64,000 nucleotides of DNA from Rhynochetos jubatus (Eukaryota > Chordata > Aves > Eurypygiformes > Rhynochetidae): the NCBI GenBank assembly GCA_027574665.1, contig CM050650.1, positions 53,427,304 to 53,491,303 on the forward strand. Reading direction: 5' to 3'. The position numbers and the translations under genes are program-made. Below, one piece after another: positions 22,901 through 35,027 of the stretch (positions are counted from its first letter, which is position 1; each line of letters starts with the position of its first letter). The notes beneath the pieces were generated by a model, which was given only the letters and a program-made list of their open reading frames with translations, was not told the origin of the DNA and made no database searches.

Positions 22901-25360
22901 ACAGGCATCTCCAGTGATTTGTTCTTCAGCAAACAGTCAGTTATAGAATATAGTAATATATAGCTGTGTTCCTTGTCTGTCTTTATGCAAAGGTTTTTGC
23001 CTGAGGTGGTACTTGCATGGCAGGTGATGCTGGAAAGCTACATCCAAAGGAGGATTTTTGGAAGCAAGTTAATTTCCTTTTTTTCCTTTTGAGTTTTCCT
23101 TTTCTCTTTTTCTTTTTTTTTTTTTTTTTTGCTTAATTAATGGCACTGATCTTACCTGAACTTTAAACTTGAATTTTTTCCGCACTTTAATTAAATCATG
23201 GTATTTTATTCCTTAATTTTGTTTCTATGTTTTTGTAGTTCAGGTTCATTATTTGTATATAAACACACACATTCAGTGAAGACTTCAGAACAGATTACTT
23301 TCAGGCACATTTGCTAATTACGTGAGTATCATTTAGAATGTGTGTTTTCTTAGCAAAATATGTATATACAAGTATATACAATATAGAATCTAATGAGCGG
23401 CACTTATCCTGTGTCGACATTCAGTTTATAAATTACTGCAACACTTTCAGATTTGTTACTAGATAATACAATAAAATCTGTTATATTTATACATACTGCT
23501 TAAGAATATACTTTTAGTTTTAAATAATTTTTATATGTACACTTCTACCTTTAATTTTAAAAATACTTATGTTCAATTTTTAAGTCAAAGTACTTAAAGT
23601 ATGTATATTATCCATAGAAGAAGTTGTTTTAAGCTTATGAATACATTCATATCTCATATCGAGATGATACAATTTACTAAGCAATGAAAACAAACAGCCC
23701 ATTTTGCTTTGCAGAAAATTATCATACTTATTTTTACTTCCTATTTTGATCATTCTTAAACGATTCCCTAAGTATGGAGAGGGAAGATGGTGCAGTCAGA
23801 AAACTAACCTAATGTAAAGCTTTTCTCAGTGGCTGCAGTCTGTGGCTGACTGATTTTCTGTGATTTTGTGGGGGTTTAGGTATACATGTGAAAGACTATT
23901 TTTCAGCTCTGTTCCTTGGACTTTTAAAATTCCCCAAAATTGAAGTCAGGCTTGTCCAGTAAGTATTTTCTTTGACTAACGTAGGAATCTTGATTATACA
24001 TCAGCTCTTTACATGTAAATCAGGGTGGTTTTGTATACCAAAAGTGTGTTGGAAAACTTACAGCCTGTGGCTGAAGTGCCCTCTTCTTTCTCATCATGGT
24101 TTCACATACCCAGGTGTGCGTTGATAGCGGATGAATTTTGGCCACAGGGGGAAGGCGTGCAAAGCTTGGCCTCCCTCCCCGAGTCACGGGGTAATTTGTC
24201 AGTTGTACTTATTCTTCATTCTAGACAATTTCCTGTATAACTTATGTGGATCTTTTTGGGTAGATGTTGAACACTTTGCTACTACCACAAAATCTTCAAA
24301 TACAACGTAGACAGAAATTAATGATGTTTGAGGGGAGGAAGTAAGTAAAACAGGAAAAACACAGATGTGTAGTGTAGGCGAATCAGCTAAGTTAAGCTGG
24401 GCCAATTTCTCCTTCTTATGCATGTTACGAAGATGTGCTGTATATCATCTACTGTTTCAAGCCAGACGAGTGTTTTCTGGGTTCTTTCATACTTTATAAA
24501 GTTTAGGCTTAAAGATGTGGGCGTTCATTTAAAAACAGAGAAATGAGATGGAAACATAGAACAATCAAATGAAAGATGTCAATCTGTGTTCCTTTTAGTT
24601 TTTCATGTAAGGGGCTTCAAAATGTTTGTCATACAGCTGTAGGTTTCTTTGACGCATCTGGTTTTGTTAGTACCCGAGTTACACGTTACCAGGCAAATAA
24701 TAACTAGAAGTTAAACTGTTTCAGTTGAAAACATGTAAGGAGTTGTATGTGGATTACCACTACCATACAGTAATAGGTGATGCAAAGGGAGAGGGGTGGG
24801 AACATGTTTTAAATATTCCCTTTTGAAAAAGAATTGTAAATAAGCAGTACTGTGTTATTTTAGACCTGAGCTCTGCTTTCTGTAGTGGTTAGAACTAGGA
24901 AAACATGCTGCTTTCTAGTTATGCTACTGTTTCATTGTACCAGCACCATGGGGGAAGCATAAAAAAATAAAATCAGTAAATTTTTCTAACATGGCCCGCT
25001 CGTGGGTAAGCATGCTTGATGTGTAGCCGTTCTCGTTTATGTATATCTTCGTGTGTACATGTGTGTTTTCTTTTTTCTTTTTGTTCATTGCAACTTATTC
25101 TTCAGTTAAGTCTTGCTGAGCCCCACTAGCTCTTCTGAGGGTGATTACTGGAATACGCATTTTAGGTAAGGTTGCAAATCCATCTGTCTACAAATAATAG
25201 TTTCATATGAACTGCAAACTGTACTGTTACAAACACAACTATGTTAGGTTGCATAGAGTTATTTTACTTACATGTACTTGAACTGAACTATGTCATCATA
25301 ACAAAGTTAAAAATTAAGTATGGAATATTTTTGTAAATAAAAATACCTGTGCAGCTGGTA
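19981..25360 (+). other. STXBP5: STXBP5 3' UTR (inferred extent)
   Basis: About 5.4 kb of AT-rich sequence follows the stop, with no coding signal. AATAAA hexamers occur at 20,385, 22,479, 23,470, 24,966 and 25,336. Base composition becomes more GC-rich after about 25,450, which suggests that the transcript ends near the last signal. A T run lies at 23,113-23,130. Mammalian STXBP5 also has a multi-kilobase 3' UTR, from memory. The end is inferred. Confidence 0.6.
25336..25341 (+). terminator. STXBP5: Candidate distal polyadenylation signal of STXBP5
   Basis: AATAAA in the context TTGTAAATAAAAATACC is the last of five canonical hexamers downstream of the stop codon and precedes the change in base composition. 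Cleavage would be expected 10-30 bases later. Proximal use, for example at 20,385 or 22,479, would give shorter transcripts. Confidence 0.45.
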
Positions 25361-28300
25361 TTTTAAATTTAAAATGTATTATACATTAATGTTTCAGAAA
25401 AAAATGTTCATATATGTGTATATGAATGTGTCATTATGCTGAAGGGCTCTGATTGGGCAAAATAAACTATTCAAATCTCTCCTGAAACGAGTGGAGCTTA
25501 CTCCTTTTCTTCCGAACAGGTTCTCTTCCTGCTGGCTGGAGCGGGCAGTGACTCCTTGGCAAAAGAGACTGTTCCATTTTGCTGAAGTTAGTGCAAGCCG
25601 CGCTTCACGGGGAGCAGGGCGGCATGTGCTTGACGCGCTAGCAGCCAGGCGGGCAGTGAGGAGCCACTGAGTAGCGCAGAAGGTGAAATGGTTTGTCTGT
25701 GGGGACGCTCCCGAGCGGGCCCAAAAGCGTTCTGAACCATGCGTCTTGGTGACGGTGTGGTGTCCTGTCACCCTTCCAAGCTGTCAGAAAAGTTCAGGTC
25801 GCTCATTTTACAAAGACACAGTAAAGCAAAGCATTTCCTGTAGCTGCGTTTTGACGGTGTTCATTAACTTAAGAAGCTGAGGTGCGTGGGGGGAAGTGAT
25901 CAAGCTGGTTTTTGTTCTGTATGTACGGCACAGCAGATGTATTATGTTCTTTGGTTGGGGCTCAGCTTGCCACAGACCTTGTAGCCTTAAAGTTTTGGTC
26001 TTCTGCTGTTGTGGGGAAAAAAAAACACTGTAAACCTGCTCTTAATGCAGAAATAATTAATCTGGAGAGAGGCTGGAGCAGTAATTGAGAAGTGAATTAG
26101 CTGCACCTCAGTGAAATTTTTGGAATCTCATGATGCTAAAGCGTAACATATGTGCTGGTTGTTTTATCGTGTGACTGATGCACTGAGGATGCAGTTTCAT
26201 CTGTGGGAAAAGCGCTGGTTCCAGACCTCTCCTGGCTTCCTGGTTTTTCTCTAATATGATAGTTATGTATTCTGGACTTTACCCTCTGTAGCACACAGTT
26301 ATAAATTGGATGATGCATTGGAATTAACAAAACTTCAACCACAGTCCAATTAACTTGACAGTATTCAGAGCTGTCACACTGCCCTCAGCCACTTGCTAGC
26401 TCTGGTAATCTGCCATCACCAGTAGCATGGCAAGAGCAGCTCCCTCCCTCTGGGCTCGTACAACTTGGCCCCTTTGCACGCTGTGTGTTACGGCAATTCC
26501 AGTGCCAGTGTCAGTTAAATTAAAAAGACTTACAGATACACGATGGTATGCCCGTTAGTATTATACTGTGACATCCTTTAAGAAGTTTTCTTTATCCAAA
26601 TTCTTTATTGTGGATGGTCCCTGGCTAGTGCTGCCTGGACGGACATGGCTGTGGGCAACTGCAGTCCCAGCACAGAGGGGCTGTAGATTGGGCAGTGCTA
26701 AGAACTGAGTACAGATGTAGGGGCCAGGCTCGTGTCCTGGCTTTTGGAGCCAGCTTTTTCACCTGGGCTGGGTCATGGAATAAGCTCCTCCTTGTTGCTT
26801 GCTGGGCTGGGGATGCTCAGTGCCATCCTAGCCCTGATCTCACCTGCTCTTTTCTCCTGCCCTGGTGCTGCCTGAGCTGCTCCCTTGGCCATGGGTCTGC
26901 CAACCAAGAGTCACTGCCTCTTTCTCCTCTCAGGAGAAAACATAGCAGCCTTGCTGGAGGCATCCTAGTCTGGCCTAAGGAAACAGGATGTTCTCACCCA
27001 CAGTCCTGCACTGAGATAAACCCAGGAGAGTGGAGTGACAGCAAACACGAGTCTCTCACCTTCTAGTTTGCTGGCTGACTTGTCACACTGTGTCACTAAT
27101 GCTCCTTTAGTAATGGCTTGGGGGCTTGTATATGTAACTCATCAGAGTAGCAGAGCTCTGCACAGTTGCTGTTAGCAGTTTTCTGCATTTCTCAGCCACA
27201 GGAGACAGCCTGGGTGGAGGGTTGTGTGCAGGCTGCTCCGGGGGGAAGGTGGGAGCTGCACCCTCTGGCTGCGAGAGGCCTGGGGAGCCCTCCTTTAGCC
27301 TCAAACACTCATTTAGAGTTGTTTAACTCCACAACTAATCAGAAGCGGTGATGGAGGAGTGTAGCAAAGCCACAGACCAGAGGAAAATGGGAAGATTGAT
27401 GTGTTTTGGAGTAGATAATGGCATTTCTGCAGCTTGCAGCAGGCACAGTGTGAGCAGAGCTTCAGAGAGAGCTGATCGTTTGAAAGGGTCTGCAATCAAA
27501 ATGTCAGGCTGTGCTTATGTTTTCATAAGTTTACCAATTCCTCTGCCTAATTAAGCAGACATAACGAGCAGTTTTATGTAACTGTGGTTTCTGTGGTGCT
27601 AGAGACTCCAGTGAAGAATGATGTGGAATGTAGTTTCTTGTGGGGGAGTGAACAGAAAACACTTTCAAGCTGGTATCTCCTAATTCTCCTGGGCACCTGC
27701 AAGTCTCTCAGCACCACCTCAGTAAGTACCTTTTACCTGAATGTCAGTGTGTCACCTACAACTACTGTGCTTTTTCTTCTGGGATCTCAAAGCACAGAGC
27801 ACAGTGGGCCAGGCCCCTGTGAGACTTCTTTTCGTTGCAGTTACCGTCTTCAGACTGAGTGTGCATGTGCCTGGTTCAAGATGTATGTGCATCACAACTT
27901 AATGCAAATTCGTATGAGGAAGGATGGGGTTTTTTTTTCAAATTCATCTCCTATGAAAGGGTTAGACAAAATTCAGTAAAAAAGGACTAATCAAGGTCAT
28001 AGCATCAGGCTTTTTCTTTAATATGCTCAAAGTCAATTCTAGCTGTGAACTGAGGAGGTCCCAACTTCTCATTTTGTCAAGCACAGCAGTTTCTGGTGGG
28101 GTTTTAGAGTTTCCAGCATCTCTTGAAAGAAACCTGCAAAGTGCCTGTGAAGATAGAAATCAGTCCTTTTACTCTACTGTTACAGTTAAACCCTTTTAGA
28201 AAACATTTTAAAATGTTGGAGTTTTTTTTTTGCCAGGGCAGGATCCATGGAAGCTGCATTGACCTCTAGACCTTTCCTTTGGTTTTAAAAGGGCCAGTAG

Positions 28301-31300
28301 TTCACTTGGCTCTAAATGTCTCTCACACAACTGCTTGTCCTTGTTGGGATTCTTCTGGAAGCAGTTACTTCCTCTCCAGTAGTCCAGTCGTGCTGCGTGC
28401 ACCAATTCTGGCAAGCAGTTTGTGGGCTGTAGTCAGCAATGCAAGCTTTCTCTTCCTAGGTGAAGGAGAACTGAAAAACGCCGCAGTGTTGCTGCCTAGG
28501 AGGCTGTGATACCAGTGTCACAGCACCTTGAATGTCTTTAGCAGGTTATGCCCAAGAGACAACCAAACTCCGCGGGGCACAGCACAACACGTTGGGAGTC
28601 ATCCCATGTCAGAGCCGGGGGTGTTGCGGTCAAGGCCTTGCATTGTGTCACTGTATTTCAATACTGGGAACATGGACTGCGGTCAGTCTGGAGTGGGTGC
28701 GTAGTTTACTGAGGGCTTTAATGCAGAGCTTCAAGCAAAGAATAGAAGTGGTCTTCCAAAATCTAAACAGTGACAGGGATTGGCCATCACCCTGGAGAGC
28801 TAATTTCAAGGCTGAACACCCTGTTCCTTGGGATTTAACGTGGGGAAAAGGCATACTGATGTGAATAATGGCTGTTTGCCAGAGTCCTCCATCGGACTGA
28901 TGGCAAGCCATAACCTAAATTTTCTCCTGTGGCTGCTGAAAGGAATTCCTTTACATTTGCATTTAAACTACAAGGTTGTGATTTGTGCTCAGTCAGAATG
29001 TGAGCTGTGTGTATTGCTATATTGCTGAGAGCCCTGCTCATGGTCTACTACCTTAATATTACAGGCAGTGTAAAGGCATGGAAGAAAATGTTGATCTGAG
29101 ACTGGCTCTGTAGGCTGCAGCTTGGTAAAGAACAGCTGATACAGTTCAGAGAGGCCAGGGGGCAGAAACAGGGAGACAAGGTTTGGCTGAGCTGGTTGGC
29201 ATGACACTGGGTCTCTTCTTGCCTTGTTTTTTGCAGCTATTGTGAGGAAAAAAAGCTGTTAAGAATGCATTTAAAATTACAAGTAGCTATTTGGGCTTTT
29301 ACAGGGAGCTGCTCCCTGCCATGAACAACAGTGTGGAAAAAGTAAAGTGGGCCTGTTTGAAAAATCTACCCAGGATGGATAGTGTTTGGCATAGCTCACC
29401 AGTCACGGGGGACCGGACACCCCACTGAAGGAGCAGTGATAGCTCTGGAGGGGACAGGGTGCGGAGAAGGCAATAAACATGGAGACAAACTGCTTGTGCT
29501 TGCTGCTGTCAAGAAGAGAGGAGCGAAGGGAAGGCAGCACAGAGGGAGGCAACAAGCATGACGCAGCAGGCTTCCGGATGAACTTTGCAGCAGTGTTGTG
29601 CAGGATGGCATCTGTCTGCACCAGGGCAAAGGAGCTAAGTGAGCACTAATGGGAAGCTTTGTCATGGAGACGTGTATGACAGGCTTTGCTTTAGCAGCAA
29701 GGCACAGGAAAAGGGCCTGTGAGGGTGCAGGCAGCCCCATCCTCAGCGCCTGGGGAGGGCAGCTGGAAGCGGTGCCTGAGGAGAGACTTGCCTGACCGAC
29801 CAGAACAGAGGACCCGTGTCACCCCAGGCATCGTTTTCTAGGCAGACAGCACCAGATATGAGCTACACGTTTCCAAATGTGGTCACACCTGGGGCAGCAC
29901 TGTGGCTTGGGGCAGCACTGGAGTGATGGGCCTTACATTTGTCTGTCAGACAGGGCTTGGAGAGCACTGACTCCAGGGCTCTTTTGCCGGCAGCGACGAC
30001 ACGGAGAGCAGGAGTTCGATGTTGCTGCTTCCTCCCCAGCACCTAGACCAGGATCTCTGTCTTCCTCAAATAGACACAAGGGGACTTCTCACCCTTCACG
30101 GTTGGTAGGAGAGCTTGGGGACCCCTCGGACGGTGCTGCTGGCTGCTCTGACGCTGGCAGTGGGGCTTCCACCCCATTGTGGTTTTCCACCCCTGTGGTT
30201 TTCCAAGGTGGCTCTGAATCGAACATAAAAACACAGGTTTTCTTTTAGGGTTTCTGTAGCAGGAAAGGTGAAAATTAATCAGCCTTTCATTTTTATAAAT
30301 CTTTAAGAGGAAAAAAATAAAAATACGAAGCCGACTGCTCTGAGCCAAATGAACTGGCAATGTTGCTTAATGTAACTGAGGCACAATGTGTGTGGCTTCC
30401 TTCAGTGCTCTGATATGTGTCCACATCTGTCCATAGGGCGTTGCAGATGCAAGCACCCTCTCCTGTGCAGAAACGATTAGTTGCAGAAGTGCCCTTCAAG
30501 TAGTTTTTGGCTTCATAGTTGCTGTTCTTCAGGTTGGCCTTCCCTGGGGACTCTTGCTCCCCGAAGGCCATGCACAGGTTAGGAGCATAGTTTTTCATTT
30601 ATTCCCAGAGCTTTCAGTGAAGTGTCACATTCTGGCTGAGGACACACAAGATGGGGCTCTGTGGGCATGCCAAATTCCTGAGCTTCCACTGCCAGGTCTC
30701 TGTGAGCGGGATGTGGAGCAAGCTCTCAGGCTTGTCAGACAACGTGCCCTGTAAGGAATAAGCCCCGTGGCTCTCGGGCACCAGATGGATGTTCATGGGA
30801 GGAGTACTAGTAATATTGCAAATTAATAAGTAAAGAGCCATCTTCCTCCTCATCATTACCACCCATCCTGCTCTGTAGTTTTAATTAAAAGCTGTGCTGG
30901 TACATCACAGGGCATTAAGGATGACTGAAAGTGCAAACTCCTCTTTCCCTCTGCTGGAAAATTTACTGCGTAGGCAATTGTGAGTTCTATGTCTTCCCAG
31001 TAGCATTATCCTTTAATCCTTTGCACACCTGAGTAACACAGTAACTAGTAAATGCTGTAGTACAGCTTCCCATAAAGAGTGGCCATATAACTAAGATACG
31101 GGTCTGTAGAACCTTTTGCTTTGATAGGGTCACTTAAAATATTCATGCACTTACCTCTTTCTTTTGTTTGGGTTTGGTGTTTTGTTGTATTTGGTGGGGT
31201 TTTTTGTTATTGGCTTTTTTTTTAACTCTATGATCTGTGTGTGAGCAAAAGCTTTCCCGAAACTTGTGCTCTAGTTATTTGTGGAGCAGCACGGCAGTTC

Positions 31301-32300
31301 ATAGTGGAGGGTCTTCCTCGCTCATTGTGCCAGATCAATAAATGTGGCTCCGCCACAGGAGCAGAGGCATGGCAGATGTCCCATGTGGAAAGCTCCTCCA
31401 AGTCTTTCTCCCCACGAACAGCTGCCGTTTTCCTGTCAGGTGGGAGAAGGGCATGGTGTTTATGCTGAGGGAAGGAGAAACAAGAGGCTGCAGGGTGGGA
31501 TAGGGAAGGTTTCATGTGGCTGGTGCTGGCCAGGCCCCCTGTGTGCCCCCCACCACCAGGCACAGGAGGGGGCACCTCAGGTGTGGCAGGATGCTGACAT
31601 GTCCACAGGGCACTGGGGTGAGCAAGTAGGGAATAGACGGAGGGACCTGGGCTCAGTGGTGGTGTTGATGGTGGTTCAAGCGCAGGAGGGGGCTGGCAGG
31701 GCCCTGGCTGGCTCTGCTGGAGCCTAGGCAGGGTGCAGCTGTGTTTTGGACAGGTGAGGGACTGGGAGAAGAAAACAAGCCTGTGGATTGCCAATGAGGT
31801 GGTGAGCAGCTGGCGAGCTGGGAGATGGGGGATGTGGTGCTGGCCAAGGCCGGTGGGAATTGTTCCGTGTGGGGAACGTCACCACTCCAACTGTTCAGCA
31901 GAACCAGGCTTTGCTTGCTGGGACCTGGTGTGCTGTTTGCAAACATCAGGCATTATCGGAGACCTGTGAGAAGCAATTTGGCTTCTCTGACTCTCCCAAC
32001 TCATGCTATTAGCCTGCAATTTAAACCATCCCCTAACTGATGGGGTATAATACAGGGACCAGCTATGCACGCAGACTTTTACCTCTCAAGCTTTCAGAAA
32101 TCCCCCAAGGGACAGGAACAGTGGCACTGGTGTGTGGGTCATTCAAAACCCAACTGACTCAAGCCCTTGGCGATGCTGCACCCTTTATAATCCTATTTGC
32201 CTCTAACTTGTGTTGCTGGGAAATTCTTGTTTCTCCGAGGATGCTTTGCACAGGCCTGTGATTACTGCCTGTCTGGGGGGCCTGAAAGTCAGAGAAAGGG
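25361..32300. other. Intergenic, GC-richer, no gene recognised
   Basis: This part of the STXBP5-SAMD5 interval is noticeably more GC-rich than the STXBP5 introns and holds many short open frames on both strands, none conserved-looking and most lacking an ATG. I recognise no RNA gene or CR1 copy. The T/G-rich stretch at about 31,157-31,225 is low complexity. Confidence 0.6.
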
Positions 32301-32619
32301 GGAAAATTTGACTCAGAATACATAATCAAGGCAACAGAGTGGATTTTTACCTAGGTCTGACTGTACTGAAGGGAGCCCTGGGTCATCTAGCAATTATTAT
32401 GGTTGATCAGTAATAATTACTTCATGAATGAATGTCCCCTGCTCCTATACAAGATGAGAGTTTTACAGGTAGCGACCTTTGCCGTATTGCAACATCTCTG
32501 ATACAACCGTGCTAGTCCTTTCTAGCACTGAAGAAATCAGCTTTTGTAAAAAGCACAGTGAGACATTTGGCTCCTGGTCTGGGTTCAGAAAGATCAACCC
32601 TGTGGTTTCTCAGGAGTTT

Positions 32620-33130
32620 TTAAAAATAAAAACAAAATGCCTTTACATAGCATAGGCTTCTATTATGAACTGTCATTGTGTGTAGATTACAGATTTTGCT
32701 GGAGTTTAACAGTCAATCTTTTCCATATGAGCGCATGCTTTTGGCTGGGAAAACTATTATCTGAATATAATGGCTTTCTTTTCAAGCCAAAAACGAAGTA
32801 TGGAAGGCGCATCCAACTGAAATAAGAAATGCCGCATTATTTCAGTTTTTGTAAAACTGCTCTTATTTCTGACAGTGGTTTTGCTGAAGACAGTGGTTTT
32901 ACAGAAGAGATGCAATCTTTCTTAAATAGGCTATAAATAATAGCTCAAAACTGAATTGGAAGCAGAATAAATAGAGACAATTAATTCAAGTGAAAAAGGC
33001 TAATTTTCATTCTGATTACTCGTGCTAGCACACAATCATCACTTAATGCCATTAAGAGACTGTAGGATGAGGAACAGATCATAGAATTCAATTGATAAAA
33101 TAAATGGTACAATACGCGTGCTGTTCGTTT
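32620..33130. promoter_or_regulatory. Possible conserved non-coding element (weak)
   Basis: This AT-rich segment has little simple repetition and contains homeodomain-type ATTA motifs, including GACAATTAATTC, MEF2-like and TATA-like AT stretches such as GGCTATAAATAATAG, and an 18-bp near-duplication at 32,871-32,906. Such texture is typical of distal enhancers in gene-poor intervals, but this is pattern impression only. No alignment was possible. Confidence 0.2.
32871..32906. repeat. 18-bp tandem near-duplication
   Basis: GACAGTGGTTTTGCTGAA is directly followed by GACAGTGGTTTTACAGAA, differing at two positions. It lies inside the possible regulatory block. Confidence 0.85.
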
Positions 33131-35002
33131 CAATCTGCCAGTAATTATTCTCTGCTGCGTTACACAAAAATATTCCCTTCCAGTTTGGACACAGCTTCCA
33201 AGCTCTCATTAGGAATTTCGAGACGTATATGTAGACGATGTGGGTGATGCTCAGTCCTCAGTTCTTCAGTGCTGTGTGTTGTCTTTCTGCTTTCACTTGC
33301 CAGACACATACTTGGAAACCCTTCTCGGTTGGCTTGTATGCTTGTGCCCTCCCTTTATGTTCTAAAATATTTCACTGAGGTTATTCCTTTAATTTCAGAT
33401 GAATCTTGTTGCTTCCCCTCAGCCAGCTAATTTCCCAGGCTAGCCCACAGTTAATTAATTTTTTGTTGTCCTACTGTGCTGGACACGTTTCATTCCTACC
33501 ACCAGATGCCAACCGAAGTTCCTGGTAAGTGGCAGCTGTCATCTGAAATTGGATTTGGAGAAAAGCCAACGCTGCTCTTTGCTGGGAGGACCTGAAGGTA
33601 CGTGCAGCGTTCGCTGCCTGTGTTTGTTTCTCACGCCAGTGCCAATATCCCCTGGAAACCCATTGCAAGAATGCCTTTTGAACAAAATTTCTCAACTTTA
33701 TTGGTGCCATCTTCATTTTCTGTATAAAAGCATCCCTGTCTAAAAGCTTTATTTTGCTGTAATACTGACCATCCCCACCCTCACTCACGTCTCTCTTTCT
33801 GCCCATGGGTCAGGTCAGACCAGACCAAAACCTGCCCACACCTCAGCGTTTCTGCCAGGGGTTGAGGTGCGATAGTACTAATACTTTTCTCATTCTAACT
33901 GTTGACAACTAGGGAATGAAATAGAATTTGGAGGGGCTTACTTTCAGCAGGATGTGAAATGTAAGTGATGTTGTAAATTGAAACTTAAGTTCAAAGCCAA
34001 TTTGCTCGGCACAGGCAGCTAGACTGTATGAGCACCTAAAACTTGTTTTCCTGAGGAACTAGGCTAAACACACCGTTTGAAACCCTCAGTACCTTTGGAT
34101 CAAACAGTGTTGAGAAATCAATTCAAGAAATCATATAAACAACTGTACCTTTAAAAATATCATTTTAAACATTCATTTCGAACTGGAGCAGCAATATACT
34201 CCTAAAAAAGATTCTGCTGTTAGCTGGCTGAAAACTTTTCCAAGCCTATCTTTCCGCATATGTCTCATCTTTATAGACTCTGGGAAGGCATGTTAGTCTC
34301 TAGGCGATGAATATGATTTGTTTACTGAAAGAGCTTCCTGAAATCACGACACAGCACTACTGTATGTTATTAAAAGATAAAAAATGTATTACTGTCAGGT
34401 GAAGGGTCAATGTCAAATCCTTGTTATATCTGGTAAATTCAGATTTAAAGCTGAAGCAGACTCGCCTATGCTCAATTGGAAGCATCATATTCAGCAAAAA
34501 TATCTCTTGATACCACATTGTTTCCTATGTCTGGGTCCATCTAGTGTTGTCAGGAGAGAAATATTACCCTAACATGCAGCTGCCTGTCACTCTACCTCTC
34601 TGGATACTTGCAATAAATTACAAGTTGTACAACAACAAATAGAAGAATTTAGAGAAAGACCATCTTTATAGCGTGTGTGCCTGGGTGGGGGGAGAACCGG
34701 GCTGGTCTGAAAGGACTGGCTGCACTCTTTTTCTATTTCTGGCTGCAAGACATGGTTCTGCACTGAAAGGAGACTTTTAAAATGGCCTTGGTACGTACGG
34801 TATCTCAAGGGGCAGAAGCAATAAAAGTCGCTTATGTCAAACAGTTGAGCAGATGTGACTGGATATTGTAAGGAGCTATTCAGTCGGAAATCAGAATTCA
34901 TTTTTATATGACTGTGCTCCAGAAGAAACATACTTTAAGTTCTTATTGCAGGACCCAATCATCCTGCGTGCTTGTCTTTTCATTCAGTTTTACGTGGATT
35001 CC

Positions 35003-35027
35003 CTACAAAATATAACATATTTTGTAG
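35003..35027. repeat. Perfect 10-bp inverted repeat, 5-base loop
   Basis: CTACAAAATA and TATTTTGTAG flank TAACA. It could be a chance AT-rich hairpin or a dimeric binding site. No neighbouring gene explains it. Confidence 0.8.

Larger units (their letters stand above)
1..25360 (+). other. STXBP5: STXBP5 (tomosyn-1) gene, 3' part: linker exons to 3' UTR
   Basis: Gene-level entry. Tomosyn binds syntaxin and SNAP-25 through a C-terminal R-SNARE motif, forming inactive SNARE complexes and so limiting vesicle priming and exocytosis; its WD40 propellers add further inhibition. Nine coding exons in the window total 1310 nt including the stop, roughly the last 436 residues. The N-terminal propeller exons lie upstream of base 1. 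Identification rests on many recognised peptides, for example SRSRSSSVTSIDKESRE, CLWVGTTLGTVLVI, ENQYAVICSEKQAKVISLP, NMRIARTFCFTNNGQALYL, FFKGLFGGGAQSLDREEL and the terminal KYKDKKWYQF. Exon phases fit at all eight junctions and every intron is GT-AG. The paralogue STXBP5L is the main alternative, but the tail and linker read as STXBP5. The 3' end at about 25,360 is inferred from the last polyadenylation signal. Confidence 0.95.

Noticed and set aside
31228..31794. 188-codon minus-strand open frame
   Set aside because: It does not start at ATG, is proline/serine-rich and lies in a GC-rich patch. No family is recognised.
33471..33806. 111-codon minus-strand ORF with an ATG in a CCATGG context
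   Set aside because: There is no recognisable domain or homologue, the length is within chance for the window, and it lies in an intergenic region without splice or promoter signals.
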